A DNA stretch of 64,000 bases from Cryptomeria japonica. Taxonomy: Eukaryota; Streptophyta; Pinopsida; Cupressales; Cupressaceae. Location of the stretch: positions 508,805,373-508,869,372 of the forward strand of contig NC_081415.1 of the NCBI RefSeq assembly GCF_030272615.1, given 5' to 3'. The notes below the pieces were generated by a model. It worked only from the letters and a program-made list of their open reading frames with translations. It searched no databases and had not been told where the DNA came from. Of the stretch, positions 46,796-58,238 are shown piece by piece (the first letter of the stretch is position 1; every line of letters starts with the position of its first letter). The position numbers were made by a program, and so were the translations under genes.

Positions 46796-46812
46796 TTTTG
46801 GTGAGCCCAAAT
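46796..46812 (+). other. Probable primer-binding site of element E
   Basis: TTTTGGTGAGCCCAAAT directly follows the LTR end. The TTTTGG lead-in also occurs at the older gypsy LTR edge near 32553. The tRNA partner is not identified. Confidence 0.45.
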
Positions 46813-47197
46813 TCTTCCATTCTTATTTCTTATTTATTCTCATATTTGATTTGTATGAACTTTAACATTCATACTTGCACTCATAAATCATATATCCAAT
46901 TGAATTACATACATTTAGAGGTTAAATTCATAAAATCTCTAATTTATTGTTCTAAAATTGACTTGTGGGTTGCATAATTTTTTAATTGTATGTTCAGATC
47001 TGATTATTATGAAATGTTATGTTCAGATTTAGACGCTTCTTATATTTAAATTTATAATTCTAATTGTTTAATTCATTGGTTAATCAATCATTTTCCAAAG
47101 TAATTGCATTATTTAATCATAGTTTCCAATCTTGGCATTCAAATTTCCCTTTTTGTGCATGAATTTTGTCACCCTTAGTCCTCCATAGAATATTGTA

Positions 47198-49966
47198 GTG
47201 AGAAGAATTTATAGACTTAGGGCTTCCCAAGGTTCAGACACTAATGATATGAAGCCTCAATTGTCTAACCTATTCCATGTGAATATTGGTGCTTCCTCTA
47301 ATCCCACAAATGATATCACATATCCCCATTCACCTCATAATCCTCATGATGAGAATGAATCACTAACTAGGGTAATTATTGACCAGTTGGAGAACACTGG
47401 TAATGAGTTTGAAAATATTCAACAATGTATGGGTCAACAATACCTATATAGTGAGTAAATCCTTTTGATTAAAGGATTGAAAAGAATAGTGCAAAGTGAT
47501 AAGATAGGTGTGGATGTGTTGTGTGGCCTTGCTCATATTATTGATACTAATATTATATTGATTAAAAGTTGTGCCAAAGTCCTTGGTTATTCTCAACCTA
47601 CTAGCCAAGTTAACCATTCCATCCTTATGCCTACATCATTGCCTAGTGTGCCTAAATTTGCATCTTCTATCATGACTACTTCCACATAACATTTTAATCC
47701 TACACATGTTAGTCATGGGGGAAATCCTATTAATCAATATTCTTTCATACCTCCTTCTATGAGTCTTTCATTTGTTTCACAACCATCTACTATACTAACA
47801 TACCATAATGTTCCCCCTCCTTATCCTCAACCTTCACCTATTTACAAAAATATTACTCCTCTATCATAATCCAATATGTCTAATTCTCATTCCTCCACTG
47901 AAGCAACCATCAATAACCTAGCCCAAACTAGTACATCCTTACAACACCAATTGGCTTCTATAACTCAATCCAAATTCAATGTTCCAGTATTTAATGTAGC
48001 AAGCCCACTCTATTATGAGATTGTCCATGTGGTTCCTCCTAAACTTATGGAAATTATCCAATTGGAGTTATACAATAGAGAAGGTGACACCTTGACTCAT
48101 GTGAAGACTTTTCAAACTTTTTATAGTGAGTTCTCTCATGATCAAAGACTTGTGGAAAAATTATTTACTCGAACCTTTAGAGATAAATCCTTGCAATGGT
48201 ATTGTTCTTTGTCTCCTTATTCTATTACTTCTTTTCAACAATTTGCTAATGCTTTCATTCAACAATTTCAAAATAACATTGGTCCTAAGATTACTTTAAT
48301 TGATTTGATTCATTATAAGCAAGGAGTTAAAGAAAGAGTGACTAATTTTATTGGTAGATATAAACATTTGCATTCACAAATTGCTTATCATGTTCCTGAT
48401 CTTGATGTTCAAAGAACTTTTATTTCTAATTTACAAAATCATATTAGAGATAAGCTTCTATTTTTTGAGTTTACCTCTTTTACGCAATTGTACACAATGC
48501 TTCATAATTATCAGCTTCAGGTGACTCAATTTGAATCATCCTCTTTAATGGCTCTGCTTGATAATAATGAGAGTGATCAACAATCATTTATGAATTTCAA
48601 ACCCAACAAAGGTTTCATAAATATAAATGATAACATCAACACTCAAGTAGTGGACATGACACCAGGTGTGGCCCCTTTCTCTAAATACTTTAGAAAAGAG
48701 TTAAGTCCTCTTTCCAAGTCTTTGCACAGTATAATGTTGAGGTTGATGAATTCTAATGTGTTGCAACTTCCTCCCATAAAACCAATTGATCATTATAAAC
48801 CATTTCCAAACTCTCATGATCCTAAAGATTTTTGTCAATATCATCGCCAACCTAGTCATGATACCAAGAAATGTTACTTGTTGAGAAAAAAGATTTAATA
48901 CTTTATTGATAACAACACTATATCCGTAGATGGTGTGAACTACAAAGGGAATAAGTTCGTAGCTCCTCCTAACCAAAATCTCCAAATCTTCACCAATCCA
49001 TTACCTTCTCATTCAACCAAAGTTGTTGATCCTAAGCCACTTGATTTTTCTCCTAATGACCTTGGTATATAATCTAATAATGCTGTAAACCTCATTGAAA
49101 ATCCTTGACCTACAAAAGACTTGTGCTTTACATTTGATCTCAGTGAAACTATTGTTACACTTGATGGCTCATTATATATTACTGTAAAGATCAAAGAAAA
49201 ACTCTCATGAGGGGTGCTCATTGATCCAATATGTATGGTGAATGTGATTACTGAAGAACATCTTTTTACTCAACAATTGCATCAAGTAACATATGATAAA
49301 TCTAATTTTATGGTTAAGGTGTACGATGATTTTTCTTGTCCTAATATCGATTCTATTAATCTTCCCATTGAGGTTGGTACTAAGTGCTTAGATGTCACCT
49401 TTGCTATTATTCCTAGATCAGATCAATTTCACATGAAGTTGGGAAGTCCTTGGATCTCTTCCATGAAAGCTATCCCTTCTACAATTCATAAATGTTTTAA
49501 ATTCTGTCACAATGGCACTATTATAATGATTAATCATAACCTTTACCAACCCACAACAAAGAATGGAAAATTAACTCTTAATTACTTTTGGCCTAAACAA
49601 CCTAAGCCCTTAAAGCCTCAAAACCACATCCTTTTCTTCTCTTATCAAAAATAAAAAAATGAGATGATAATGGCCTTAAGTAAATCTAGAGACCCTACAC
49701 CCATGGACATTTCTCCTCACAATGGACATGGTATTCTTCCTACTCCTTTTATTCCTCCTATATATGCCATAGTCCCACTTCCTACATCCTATAAAGGAAA
49801 GAACTTGGAATCATCCTATATCTCTCAACCAATTGGAGTTTCTTCCATTCCCCCCCCTATAAGGAAGAAAAGAAGCTTGTATCACTTGATCCTCAACCTT
49901 TGCAAGTCTGGACTAAAACTAAAGGAATCATTGTGCGAGGGAACACCAACAAAGATGTTTCTCTAA
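47198..49966 (+). pseudogene. gag-pro: Element E gag-protease, frame kept but with eight internal stops
   Basis: A single frame of 923 codons with no frameshift, interrupted by stops at about 47456, 47687, 47867, 48896, 49070, 49106, 49208 and 49652. The capsid-type Gag domain is at 48040-48560 (LELYNREGD, TRTFRDKSLQWYCSLSPYSI, FIQQFQNNIG). A knuckle-like motif, FCQYHRQPSHDTKKC, lies near 48832. The protease follows: VLIDPICMVNVITEEHL (about 49213) stands where the Asp-Ser/Thr-Gly loop is expected and keeps the Asp but not the Gly. The conserved end is LGSPWISSMKAIPSTIHKC (about 49440). Most stops fit Gln CAA or Arg CGA changed by C-to-T. RT is missing downstream. Confidence 0.88.
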
Positions 49967-51357
49967 GGCTCGCGAGCTTTCTTCCCAAACCATTTCCTCC
50001 CTGAAGACACCAAATGTTGACTTGGTCCCATTTGTCCAGACTTCACCCAACCTTTGGGAGAAAGTTCAAATCAAATCACCTAAATTAAAAATGCTCAAGA
50101 AAAATGATGGTTCAACTTCTTTTCATGTTAAGATCCTATTTTTATTAATTTAGATGATGATAATGATGTTTATCATGCTAACATTGATAATTCTGATGAT
50201 TATGATGATATGTATGAGCTTGATCATGAGTTATCTTTATATTTTTCAAATTCATAACCCTAGCTCCTAGTGAAAAACAAAGTGATTCATCATTACAGCA
50301 TGGTCCTTGTTTGGAGCTTGTAGTAGCTCCATCTATTGTGCTCAATGTGGATCCTCTTGAATCTTGTCCACCATCCTTAGATTATGTTAAGAAATATTGG
50401 GAGGCAGATAATTTACTTGACTAGATTCATTCATGTGTGTGTTTTCTTGTTTATAATGTGCTTCCCCTATGATGTAGTGCTTGATATTTGTGTTATGTAA
50501 GGTTATCTTTGGATGACCCTTATTAATCCATTAGTGCAAGGTAATAAAGAGGTTGAATCCATTGTGGCATTCCTCGATTTGTATATCAATTGTTCTATAT
50601 GTCATATCTATGCTATGGCGTACATGTGCTATTGTTCAAAAATGTGTTCTTATGTTGTCTACTTGGGGACGATGCAAACCATTTATATCTCTTTTTGGTA
50701 TCTTCCATGTTGACTCAAAAAGACATTTGTTTTTTATCTCTTGTGCTCTTCTTCCATTGTGTTCATAGTTCCACTACCTATGAGGGATGATGTAATTTCA
50801 ATACAATTATTCTTGATATACATTATTTATCACAAATATCAACCCCATCATTAGTGGATCTCCTATTTACATTTTCCTATATGTTTTGTGAACATTATCC
50901 TTTGATTTGTCCTTTCTTTGAGGCATCTCATTGTGGTAACATGCTTGTCTTTTAGATGCATGCTACCTTAAAGCAATTTCTCTCGATAAGGCACACACAA
51001 TATCTTTAACATGTGGGCATACACTTTGCTCAATGTTACATTATGCACACACCATGACATGTTTTCAATATTCAAGTTACTTTTCAAACTAGGCCTTTTG
51101 CTTTGTAACTTGGTATTTTTATTTTTTCATGACTCATAGTATGCAAATCTTACTAGGCCAGTATAGTCATTCCCTCTCTTTCCCTTTCATTTGTTGTCCC
51201 TTTTATCTTGATATTAGATTAATGAGATCCTAAAGTCCCTATGGGCTTGGTGTGTCTTGTCTCTTTGGTATCTTGGTGAATTTTTTTCAATGTGACTTTG
51301 TACTTTACCGTGAGTATGGGTGTAGTCTCATACTCCCACTAAAGTGGGGACTAAAAG
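49967..51357 (+). other. Element E 3' region without pol
   Basis: Short acidic coding traces (LDDDNDVYHANIDNSDDYDD near 50140-50210) continue the post-protease region of the polyprotein. No RT, RNase H or integrase motif is seen on either strand. It ends in the polypurine tract at 51341-51357. Confidence 0.65.
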
Positions 51358-52086
51358 TAGTATCGTAAATTGTATCCACATATAATTTCATCCTTACCTA
51401 GACCTCACCTTAGCATTCCATCTTTTGATGCATGATGCCTACTTTGATTCCACTCACACCCTTCACAAACCTACATTTTAACCTTCTCTCCTATCTTTTC
51501 CCCAAACCCAAGTCTTGATTCTCAAGACTAGGGCACTAGGGCACTCTATTTCTCTCAATCAAGAACAAAACTTGGTCCTCACAATGGTCAAATCAAGTGA
51601 GCGGGAATTTAGTTCCTATATCAACCTACTCCAAAAATTCAAATAGTTTTTTGATAGTTAGGTGTAAAAGGAGGCCTACCCCTCTCATTTGAAGTCAAAT
51701 TCATCTATTTGATCTATGATCTCTTTTTCAATTCAAGTGAGCAAGAAATCAAGAATTCATCAAGCATTGATGAAGAAGTGAAGTCAAGTTCAGGCATTCA
51801 AGCTGGCATCCATGATCAAATTTCTATGAAGACATTGTAAGGGACATCCTTAAACCTTTATGTGAGGATTCAAGCAAGCTTCATCAAGGTATATATTTTA
51901 ATTACAAGCATTCAATTTCAGATCTAGCCTTTCCCTCAAAAGGAAATAATTTTACTTCAATTCAATTCTATTTCCATTACAATTATCATTTCAATTTCAA
52001 GGTTAATTCCTAAACCAGGGTTTGACCTAAGGAAAACCCCTATCCACAACCCCTTTGCCTTGATCTCTTTCTATGTGTAGGTAGTT
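51358..52086 (+). repeat. Element E 3' LTR, first part
   Basis: Matches 45509 onward (TCGTAAATTGTATCC, then CCTAGACCTCACCTTAG). It is cut by element D at TAGTT (52082-52086). Confidence 0.85.
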
Positions 52087-53070
52087 TGTTAGAAATTGAC
52101 ACTCATCTGGTGATTTCAATATACTTCTGGTGGTTGAGTAGTTGTTTAGGGTTGTCAATGATGTCAACTCTTTATGGTGATTTGATTCGGTAATTGTGAA
52201 TTATCCTATCTGGAAGATGGAGGTAACCAGTAGAGAGTTAACTGGTAAAACAAGGTATTTTGATAATGTGTTGATCCAGAATCATCTCCAGTGTTTGTGG
52301 TGATTATTTTTGTGATGTCGATGTTTGGTAGGACCTTTAGGAAGTGTGTGGTTGCAATAGTTTATTCTGGTGCTATGGTGTGTTCGAGATTGGAGCCAAC
52401 TTCATCTACACATTACATCTATTAAGACCGACTTGAAGGAGATTATTTTTGTGGTGAGACCAGATATATAAGATCATTGTAGCGGTTGATTTTAGTAATG
52501 TTATGATGTTTTATGTGTATAAGCGATCAATTTTGGTGTGATTGAGCGAAGTTTCATGTGCGCATTTTGGTTTCAAATCAACTGGTAACTGACTGAGACA
52601 GGAACAAGGTAATCAACAAAGCAGAGACAGACATTGATACAAAGCCCAACCAGAACTCAATTTTGTATAGTCAGATGCTATTTATGAGTTAATTACATTG
52701 TACATTATCATTTTAATAAAATTATAAGGAAGTGAGACTTCCCTGAAGGTTGTAGCCTTTAAGGCACATATAATTGAGCAGTGAGCTCTAGGTAGTGAGC
52801 CTGAATGCAAGTGCATTCCCCATCTATGTAATATTTATGTACTCCTGGCCATAGTATATGAATATTGTGGGTTCCAACCCCACCATGTTTTTTCCCTTTC
52901 CAAGTTTCCACATAAAAATTCTAGTGTTGTGAATTTGTTCTTTTATTATTGCATGTTTATGTTCATATTTATTATGCATTGTTAACCGATGGATAAAGAA
53001 TAAGTTTGCAGGTTTAATTTTTGGTAGATCACTGATTCACCCCACCTCTTAGTGATCCCTAACTCCAATA
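52087..53070 (+). repeat. Element D 5' LTR
   Basis: Starts TGTTAGAAATTGACACTC and ends CTAACTCCAATA, followed by AT and the primer site. It carries the LTR-end motif TTCACCCCACCTCTTAGTGA near 53036. Confidence 0.9.
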
Positions 53071-53072
53071 AT

Positions 53073-53085
53073 TGGTATCATAACC
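53073..53085 (+). other. Primer-binding site of element D
   Basis: TGGTATCATAACC, matching TGGTATCAGAGC except at two positions, two bases after the LTR. Confidence 0.8.
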
Positions 53086-53138
53086 TATTTCCTCTAAGGA
53101 AGCTTAACCGCTTAAGGAAGATCTAGGAGATTGATTCA

Positions 53139-54227
53139 ATGGATATCGGTTTTCAGAGACAACTCAATGTGGCACTTAAGGATCTTGATGCTACTAGAAG
53201 TGAGGTTTGTATATTGAAGAAGAATTTGAATGCAGCTGATGAATTCATTAGTGAGCTGAAGGATAAAGCAAGTATCTAAAAAGAAAAGAGAGAGGAATTA
53301 ATGGACAAGTTGAAGGAGAAAGAAGATCAGATCATGGAATACTGGGACAAAGCTGATGAAGTGGACAAGCTTGAGAGAGAAAATGTTGCTTTGAAGAATG
53401 AGATGTAATCCATTGTCATGAGACTAACCAAGGAGATTGAGCACTGGAAGAAAAATAAGGAGAATCTGGCACAATCATTGAAGGAAAAAGCTGATGAATG
53501 CTTCAGGCTTACCTATGAGAATGATCAGTTGAAGCTTGAGTTGACACAATCAAGAAATAATGGTCAAGAACTTGAAAGACAGGTTGTTACCTTGAGGGAT
53601 GAACTTGCTACTGCCAATGAATACAAAGACAAATTCAAAGCCAGCTCATCAATACTTGATGAGATTATAGAAATTCAAAGACATGGAAAGGATATGCGAG
53701 GTCTTGGATATGAGAAAGGTGAATCCTCCAGATCTGGACAAGGCAATGCTAAACCTGATCAAAGGAAGTGCAAGAATCCTCTGGTAAGACAACCTAATGC
53801 TCATAAATTTAATGGTAGATGTTTTACTTGCAATAAATTTGGTCATATGGCAAGTCAGTGCCGAAGTAGGATGAAGAATAGAATTATCAACAATAATAAT
53901 ATGATCAACAACAATGTTTCTACCTTTATCGGTCAGTGTTACATATGCAATAATTTTGGACACAAGTCAAATGTGTGTAGAGCTATGATGAATAACTTCT
54001 AGAACAAAAGATTCTATGTTTGTGGAATGTTTGGACATATCTATAATCAGTGCAAGATGAGACCAAATCTGTGAAGAATAATGTTGTTTGCAGGGCATGC
54101 AACAAACCAATCACATTGCAAAGTACTACAGAAGCAAGAACAGTGCTTCGGTAGACAAGAATAAATCAGATGAGAGGGTAAAGCAAAAGTGGAAGAGAAT
54201 AGAGAGAAGCATGAGAAGATGTGGGTG
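53139..54227 (+). pseudogene. gag: Element D Gag (coiled coil plus four knuckles)
   Basis: Starts MDIGFQRQLNVALKDLDATR, with a coiled coil to about 53690. CCHC knuckles follow: CFTCNKFGHMASQC, CYICNNFGHKSNVC, FYVCGMFGHIYNQC, and a last decayed one, CRACNKP then HIAKYYRSKN, reached by a frameshift near 54110. Stops at 53277, 53406, 54000 and 54072 interrupt an otherwise single frame. It is homologous in plan and knuckle order to Gag of C and B (compare C's CYHCNKPSHIARFC). RNA-binding particle protein. Confidence 0.82.
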
Positions 54228-54655
54228 AGAAAGGATGAATCTAAGACATATAATGGATTTGTACCTGTATCCGGTGCAAAAATTTCATCCGGTAACTAGG
54301 GCTTTTGGCATTGGGGGAGGTAAATCAATGAAAATCTTGCAAGTACCCCTTGATTAGATCTATGGTCTATGGATTACAGGTGGTAGTTGATATCTGGAGC
54401 TCAGATGGTTGATTGTGGCATCCGATAGTTGAATAGGGCATCCATTTGAGTATTTGAGGTGCATTTATTTCAAAGGGAAATTAGGGTTTGTAGAGTTAAA
54501 AGGGAAAATAGAGAGTCATTCTTCACCTTGCGAATAGTGTTTCCGAGCTATCAAAGTTTCTAGGTGATCTAAGAGAAAATGGTAATCCGACAAAGTGATC
54601 TAGGACATTCAATAGTTGTTCAAGGTATTTACTTCTTATTTTTTGAGATTTTGCA

Positions 54656-56402
54656 ATGGCATCTGCATCTTCTATCTCTACTCCATTTGTGGTCAAATTG
54701 AAGGGCATGAATCATCCCGTATTCAAGAAACATCCATACAAGTCCATGGAGGATGATCCACTAGGTGCATTTTCCTTCATTCCACATGGTGTTCTGCATG
54801 TTGATGATGTTCATTCTTATTTTCATTGTGAAATTAAGGAGATTGGAAAGGAAGACATTTTGGATTTGTACACGGATAAAATCATGGATGATATCAGCAA
54901 TCCTAAGATGGAATTCACACAACTAAAAGGAAAGCGTTTTACCCAATTTGTGAACTTCTTGACTTTTAATGAGTGGGTTAGGTATGTGTTGAGCAGGGTT
55001 CATGTTGAATTTATATGGCTTGACAAGCCATACAAGATCATTGTGGAAGAAATCAAAGCAATTACCTATTTTCATCAAACCGGTGAGAAGCCAGGGTTAC
55101 ATAAGGTTACAAACCCTATCGTAAATAAACTAATCGGTGCAGAATTTGATGGACAGTCAATGAAAATCAGTACCATGAAGGAAGATGATGTTAGGTTTGT
55201 TTCTATGGTGATTGGGTACAAGGTTTATCAATCAAACAAATTGAATTCGGTCTCTGACACCGCAATTAATGTTGCATACAAAATGGTTAAGGAAGACAGT
55301 CACTATGACCTATGCAGTGTGTTGCTAGAAGAATTGTTGATCAATTTGAAGAAGATTAAATAAGATAAAAAACATGTCTTCAAGTTTGGATCATTGATTA
55401 TCTGTCTTGCCCTATATTTCATGAATCAAATCCCTGGAATTGGTAGAGTCTAGTGGGCTTATGACAGATCAGTGGTGTAGCAGATTAAGCAAGGATAAAG
55501 AATAAGGGCAAGGGTTTGGAAACTCTAGTATTAGTGGTAATTGACACTGATAAAAATCAGAGCCTAGAGAGTTTTCCTTAGTTAAACATCAATTTTGATA
55601 AACTTTTTTCTCAAATGTCTCTGGCTGAGAGGATGATAGCTATTGTTTCTCTTCAGGCGCAAGCCAGTCAAGAGTTAGCCCAATCCGAGTCAGAGGAGAA
55701 GAAACTAATTGAGAAATCAGTGAAAGTTTTGGGTCAAGTGATACTGGAAGTGCAATTCGATGCAAGCACCAGTACATCTGGTAAGATAAACAATTTAATT
55801 GATCACGTCTCCAGCAAAATTTGATTCTTTGTCTAAGGAATCCGCCCGACAAGCCATGAAGAATTTTAAGGACTCTAAAATTCAGACATTTTTACAAATG
55901 ATAAATAATGATAAGGCCCAGTTAGAAAAAGAGCTAAAACTGGTTGATGAGGCATTAATAGAAGGTGGTAAAATATATGTCTTGTCTAATTTTAACCAAT
56001 TTTACTACTAAAATAAACAAGCAAATAGAGAACTGTAAAGGACAGTTAATTCAGATCTCTCAAGCCTATGATCCCACAACAAATCTAACTGGTAGTATAG
56101 AGGGACAAATTTTGAATATTACTGAGCAGATCAAGAATTTTGAGAAGGAGAAGGAGAGAATAATAAGGAGAACAGATGAACTTTGTAACCTAATTGGTCC
56201 CCGGCTGGACACATTAGTGTATCATAAAATGGACTATATATAGAATATGTCTCATGATACTCCTATAGACATTGCTTCTAAAGAATTTCACGCCTATGTT
56301 TTGAACGGTTTTGTTTCAATTTTGGAGAAGTTGCAGGCATGTTGGAACACCTATCTAGGGTTCCTTAAGTTAGCTTATGCAGATATATTGAAGCATGTAT
56401 AG
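54656..56402 (+). pseudogene. Element D ORF2, homologous to element C ORF2
   Basis: Starts MASASSISTPFVVKLKG, like C's MASASHTSS. Aligned blocks: LSRVHVEFIWL with C's LSRVHGDKMYL; LNSVSDTAINVAYKMVKED (about 55237-55297) with C's INSVSATTVNAAYRMIKED; and, after a stop at 55361, FKFGSLIICLALYF (about 55378-55420) with C's FKFGQLLVGLFFYF. The tail is coiled coil in three frames (55615-56243) ending KLQACWNTYLGFLKLAY. It lacks C's Glu/Lys-rich stretch and is about 600 codons shorter. Several frameshifts. Function unknown. Conservation of the head in two distinct elements argues it is a real element gene. Confidence 0.8.
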
Positions 56403-56708
56403 ATTTAATCCTTCGATGAATGAATATATATGTACATCAATGTTGATGGATACCCTATCTTTGGCATGGCTATCAAAGGAGGAGAGATGCCGTGAAAAAT
56501 ATATAGGGGAGAGAGGAGATGAGGTGAAAAGTGTACAGATTGATTCTTTATATGGAGTGTAGAACCTGGTGTATTGCAGACTTATGGATTGATGATCTTA
56601 GGGGGAGTCTTGGAATTCTTGTATTCTTTTATTCTTTCATATGGTTGTATAGGTTTCAACACTTAGTCATTTTTCATAGGTGTTGCTATCAATACCAAAG
56701 GGGGAGAT

Positions 56709-57670
56709 TGTGGGCAATTGACACTCATCCAGTGATTTTAGGAGAATTTTGGTGGTTGATTAGTTGTTTAGGGTTTTTATTGATGTCAACCCATCATGGT
56801 GATTCAATCAGACAGTCGTGACTTAGCCTATCCGGAAGATGGAGGTAACCGGTAGACATTTAACCAATAAAACAAGGTATTTTGAATAATGTGTTGATCT
56901 GGAATCATCTCCGGTGTTTGCGTTGTTTATGGTGATTATTTTTGTGATCTTGGTGTTTTGTAGGATCTTTAGGAAGTGTGTGGTTGTAATATTTTATTCT
57001 GGTGTTATGGTGTGTTCGAGATTGGAGCCGACTTCATCTACACATTACATCTATTAAGGTTGACTTGAAGGAGATTATTTTTGTGCTGAGACCAAATATA
57101 TAAGATCATTGTAGCAGTTGATTTTAGTAATGTTATTTGTGTAAGTGATCAGTTTTGGTGCACTTGAGTGTAGTTTCACGTGCACATTTTGGTTTTGGAT
57201 CAGCCGGTAATTGATTGAGACTGGAATAGGGTAATTAGTAGAGCAAAGATAGTCAGTAATACAAAGCCCAACTAGAACTCAATTTTGCATAATCAAATGC
57301 TATTTATGAGTTAATTCCATTGTACATTCTCATTTTAATCAAATTGTAAGGCAGTGAGCCTTCCCTGAAGGTTGTAGCCTTCCGGGCACATATAATTGAG
57401 CAGTGAGCCTGAATGCAAATGCATTCCCCATCTATGTAATATTTATGTACTTCTGACCATAGTATATGAATATTGTGGATTCCAGCCCCACCGTGGTTTT
57501 TCTCTTTCTAGGTTTTCACATAAAAATTATGGTGTTGTAGATTTGTTCTTTTATTACATATTTGTTATGCATTGTTAACCGGTGGATACAAAATAAGTTT
57601 GCAGTTTTAATTTTTTATAGATCCCTGATTCAACCCCCACCCCCCCTCTCAGTGATCCTTGACTCCAACA
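56709..57670 (+). repeat. Element D 3' LTR
   Basis: Starts TGTGGGCAATTGACACTC after the polypurine tract and ends TTGACTCCAACA before the TSD TAGTT. The C-tract ACCCCCCCTCTCAGTGATCC lies near 57640-57660. Confidence 0.9.
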
Positions 57671-57675
57671 TAGTT

Positions 57676-58233
57676 GAACTAGGAGTTGTAATTTAAGATT
57701 CTGACCAAGTTGATGATGATGAACATGTTTAGATTTTGACAAAGTGAAAAAGTGGAGGACCAAGGTGACCTACCATCCTGATCCCGAGAATTCTGTTGAG
57801 CTTCCGATAATAGATCTAGTGTGTCTCCCTAATTTAAAAAAGATCCCACTTGCCTGTGTCAAAGTTACAAGACCAAGGCGACCTACCATCCTGATCTTCA
57901 TTATTCAGCCCAAACTTTCAAGAACAGGCCCGATCTTAATCTTTTGATCAAATCCCAGTCTGTGGCTCTGTCTAATATCTGTAGCAGTCTGTTATTATCA
58001 TTTCACTTCAAATTGTCCATTGTTTTACCCTAACTTCATAATTTACATTCAGATTTCAACTCAAAAAAGAGACAACAAATTGGTAAATTTAATTAGTGTT
58101 CCAACCCTTTTCCTAATTGAATGGTGGCTAAATCTATTTAATTTACTCCCCCCTCTTTTAATGTTTTGGTGCCTAGGTAGGATTAGTGATTTTATTACTT
58201 AATTAGTGAAACCCTAATTTTACAACAATTATA
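57676..58233 (+). repeat. Element E 3' LTR, second part
   Basis: Resumes after element D (GAACTAGGAGTTGTAATTTA) and matches 46238-46795. It ends ACAACAATTATA. Confidence 0.85.
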
Positions 58234-58238
58234 CTCAT

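Larger units (their letters stand above)
52087..57670 (+). mobile_element. Element D: second pol-less LTR retrotransposon with Gag and ORF2
   Basis: Complete plus-strand element, 5,584 bp, with a perfect TSD TAGTT at 52082-52086 and 57671-57675. The LTRs are 984 bp (52087-53070) and 962 bp (56709-57670). The primer site TGGTATCATAACC (53073-53085) is a decayed tRNA-Met complement. The polypurine tract CAAAGGGGGAGAT ends at 56708. The interior carries only a Gag (53139-54227) and an ORF2 (54656 to about 56400), in the same order as element C. Its LTRs are clearly different from C's. There is no protease, integrase, RT or RNase H. Confidence 0.92.
45509..58233 (+). mobile_element. Element E: Ty3/gypsy retrotransposon with gag-protease only
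   Basis: Plus-strand gypsy element. The left LTR is 45509-46795. The right LTR is 51358-52086 plus 57676-58233, split by element D. Both total 1,287 bp. Flanks GTCAT (45504-45508) and CTCAT (58234-58238) are a TSD with one mismatch. A purine tract AAAGTGGGGACTAAAAG precedes the right LTR. Gag and protease (47198-49966) are followed by 1.4 kb with no RT, RNase H or integrase, so the element is either a deletion derivative or a pol-less lineage. The primer site appears to be TTTTGGTGAGCCC, not the common gypsy type. Confidence 0.85.
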
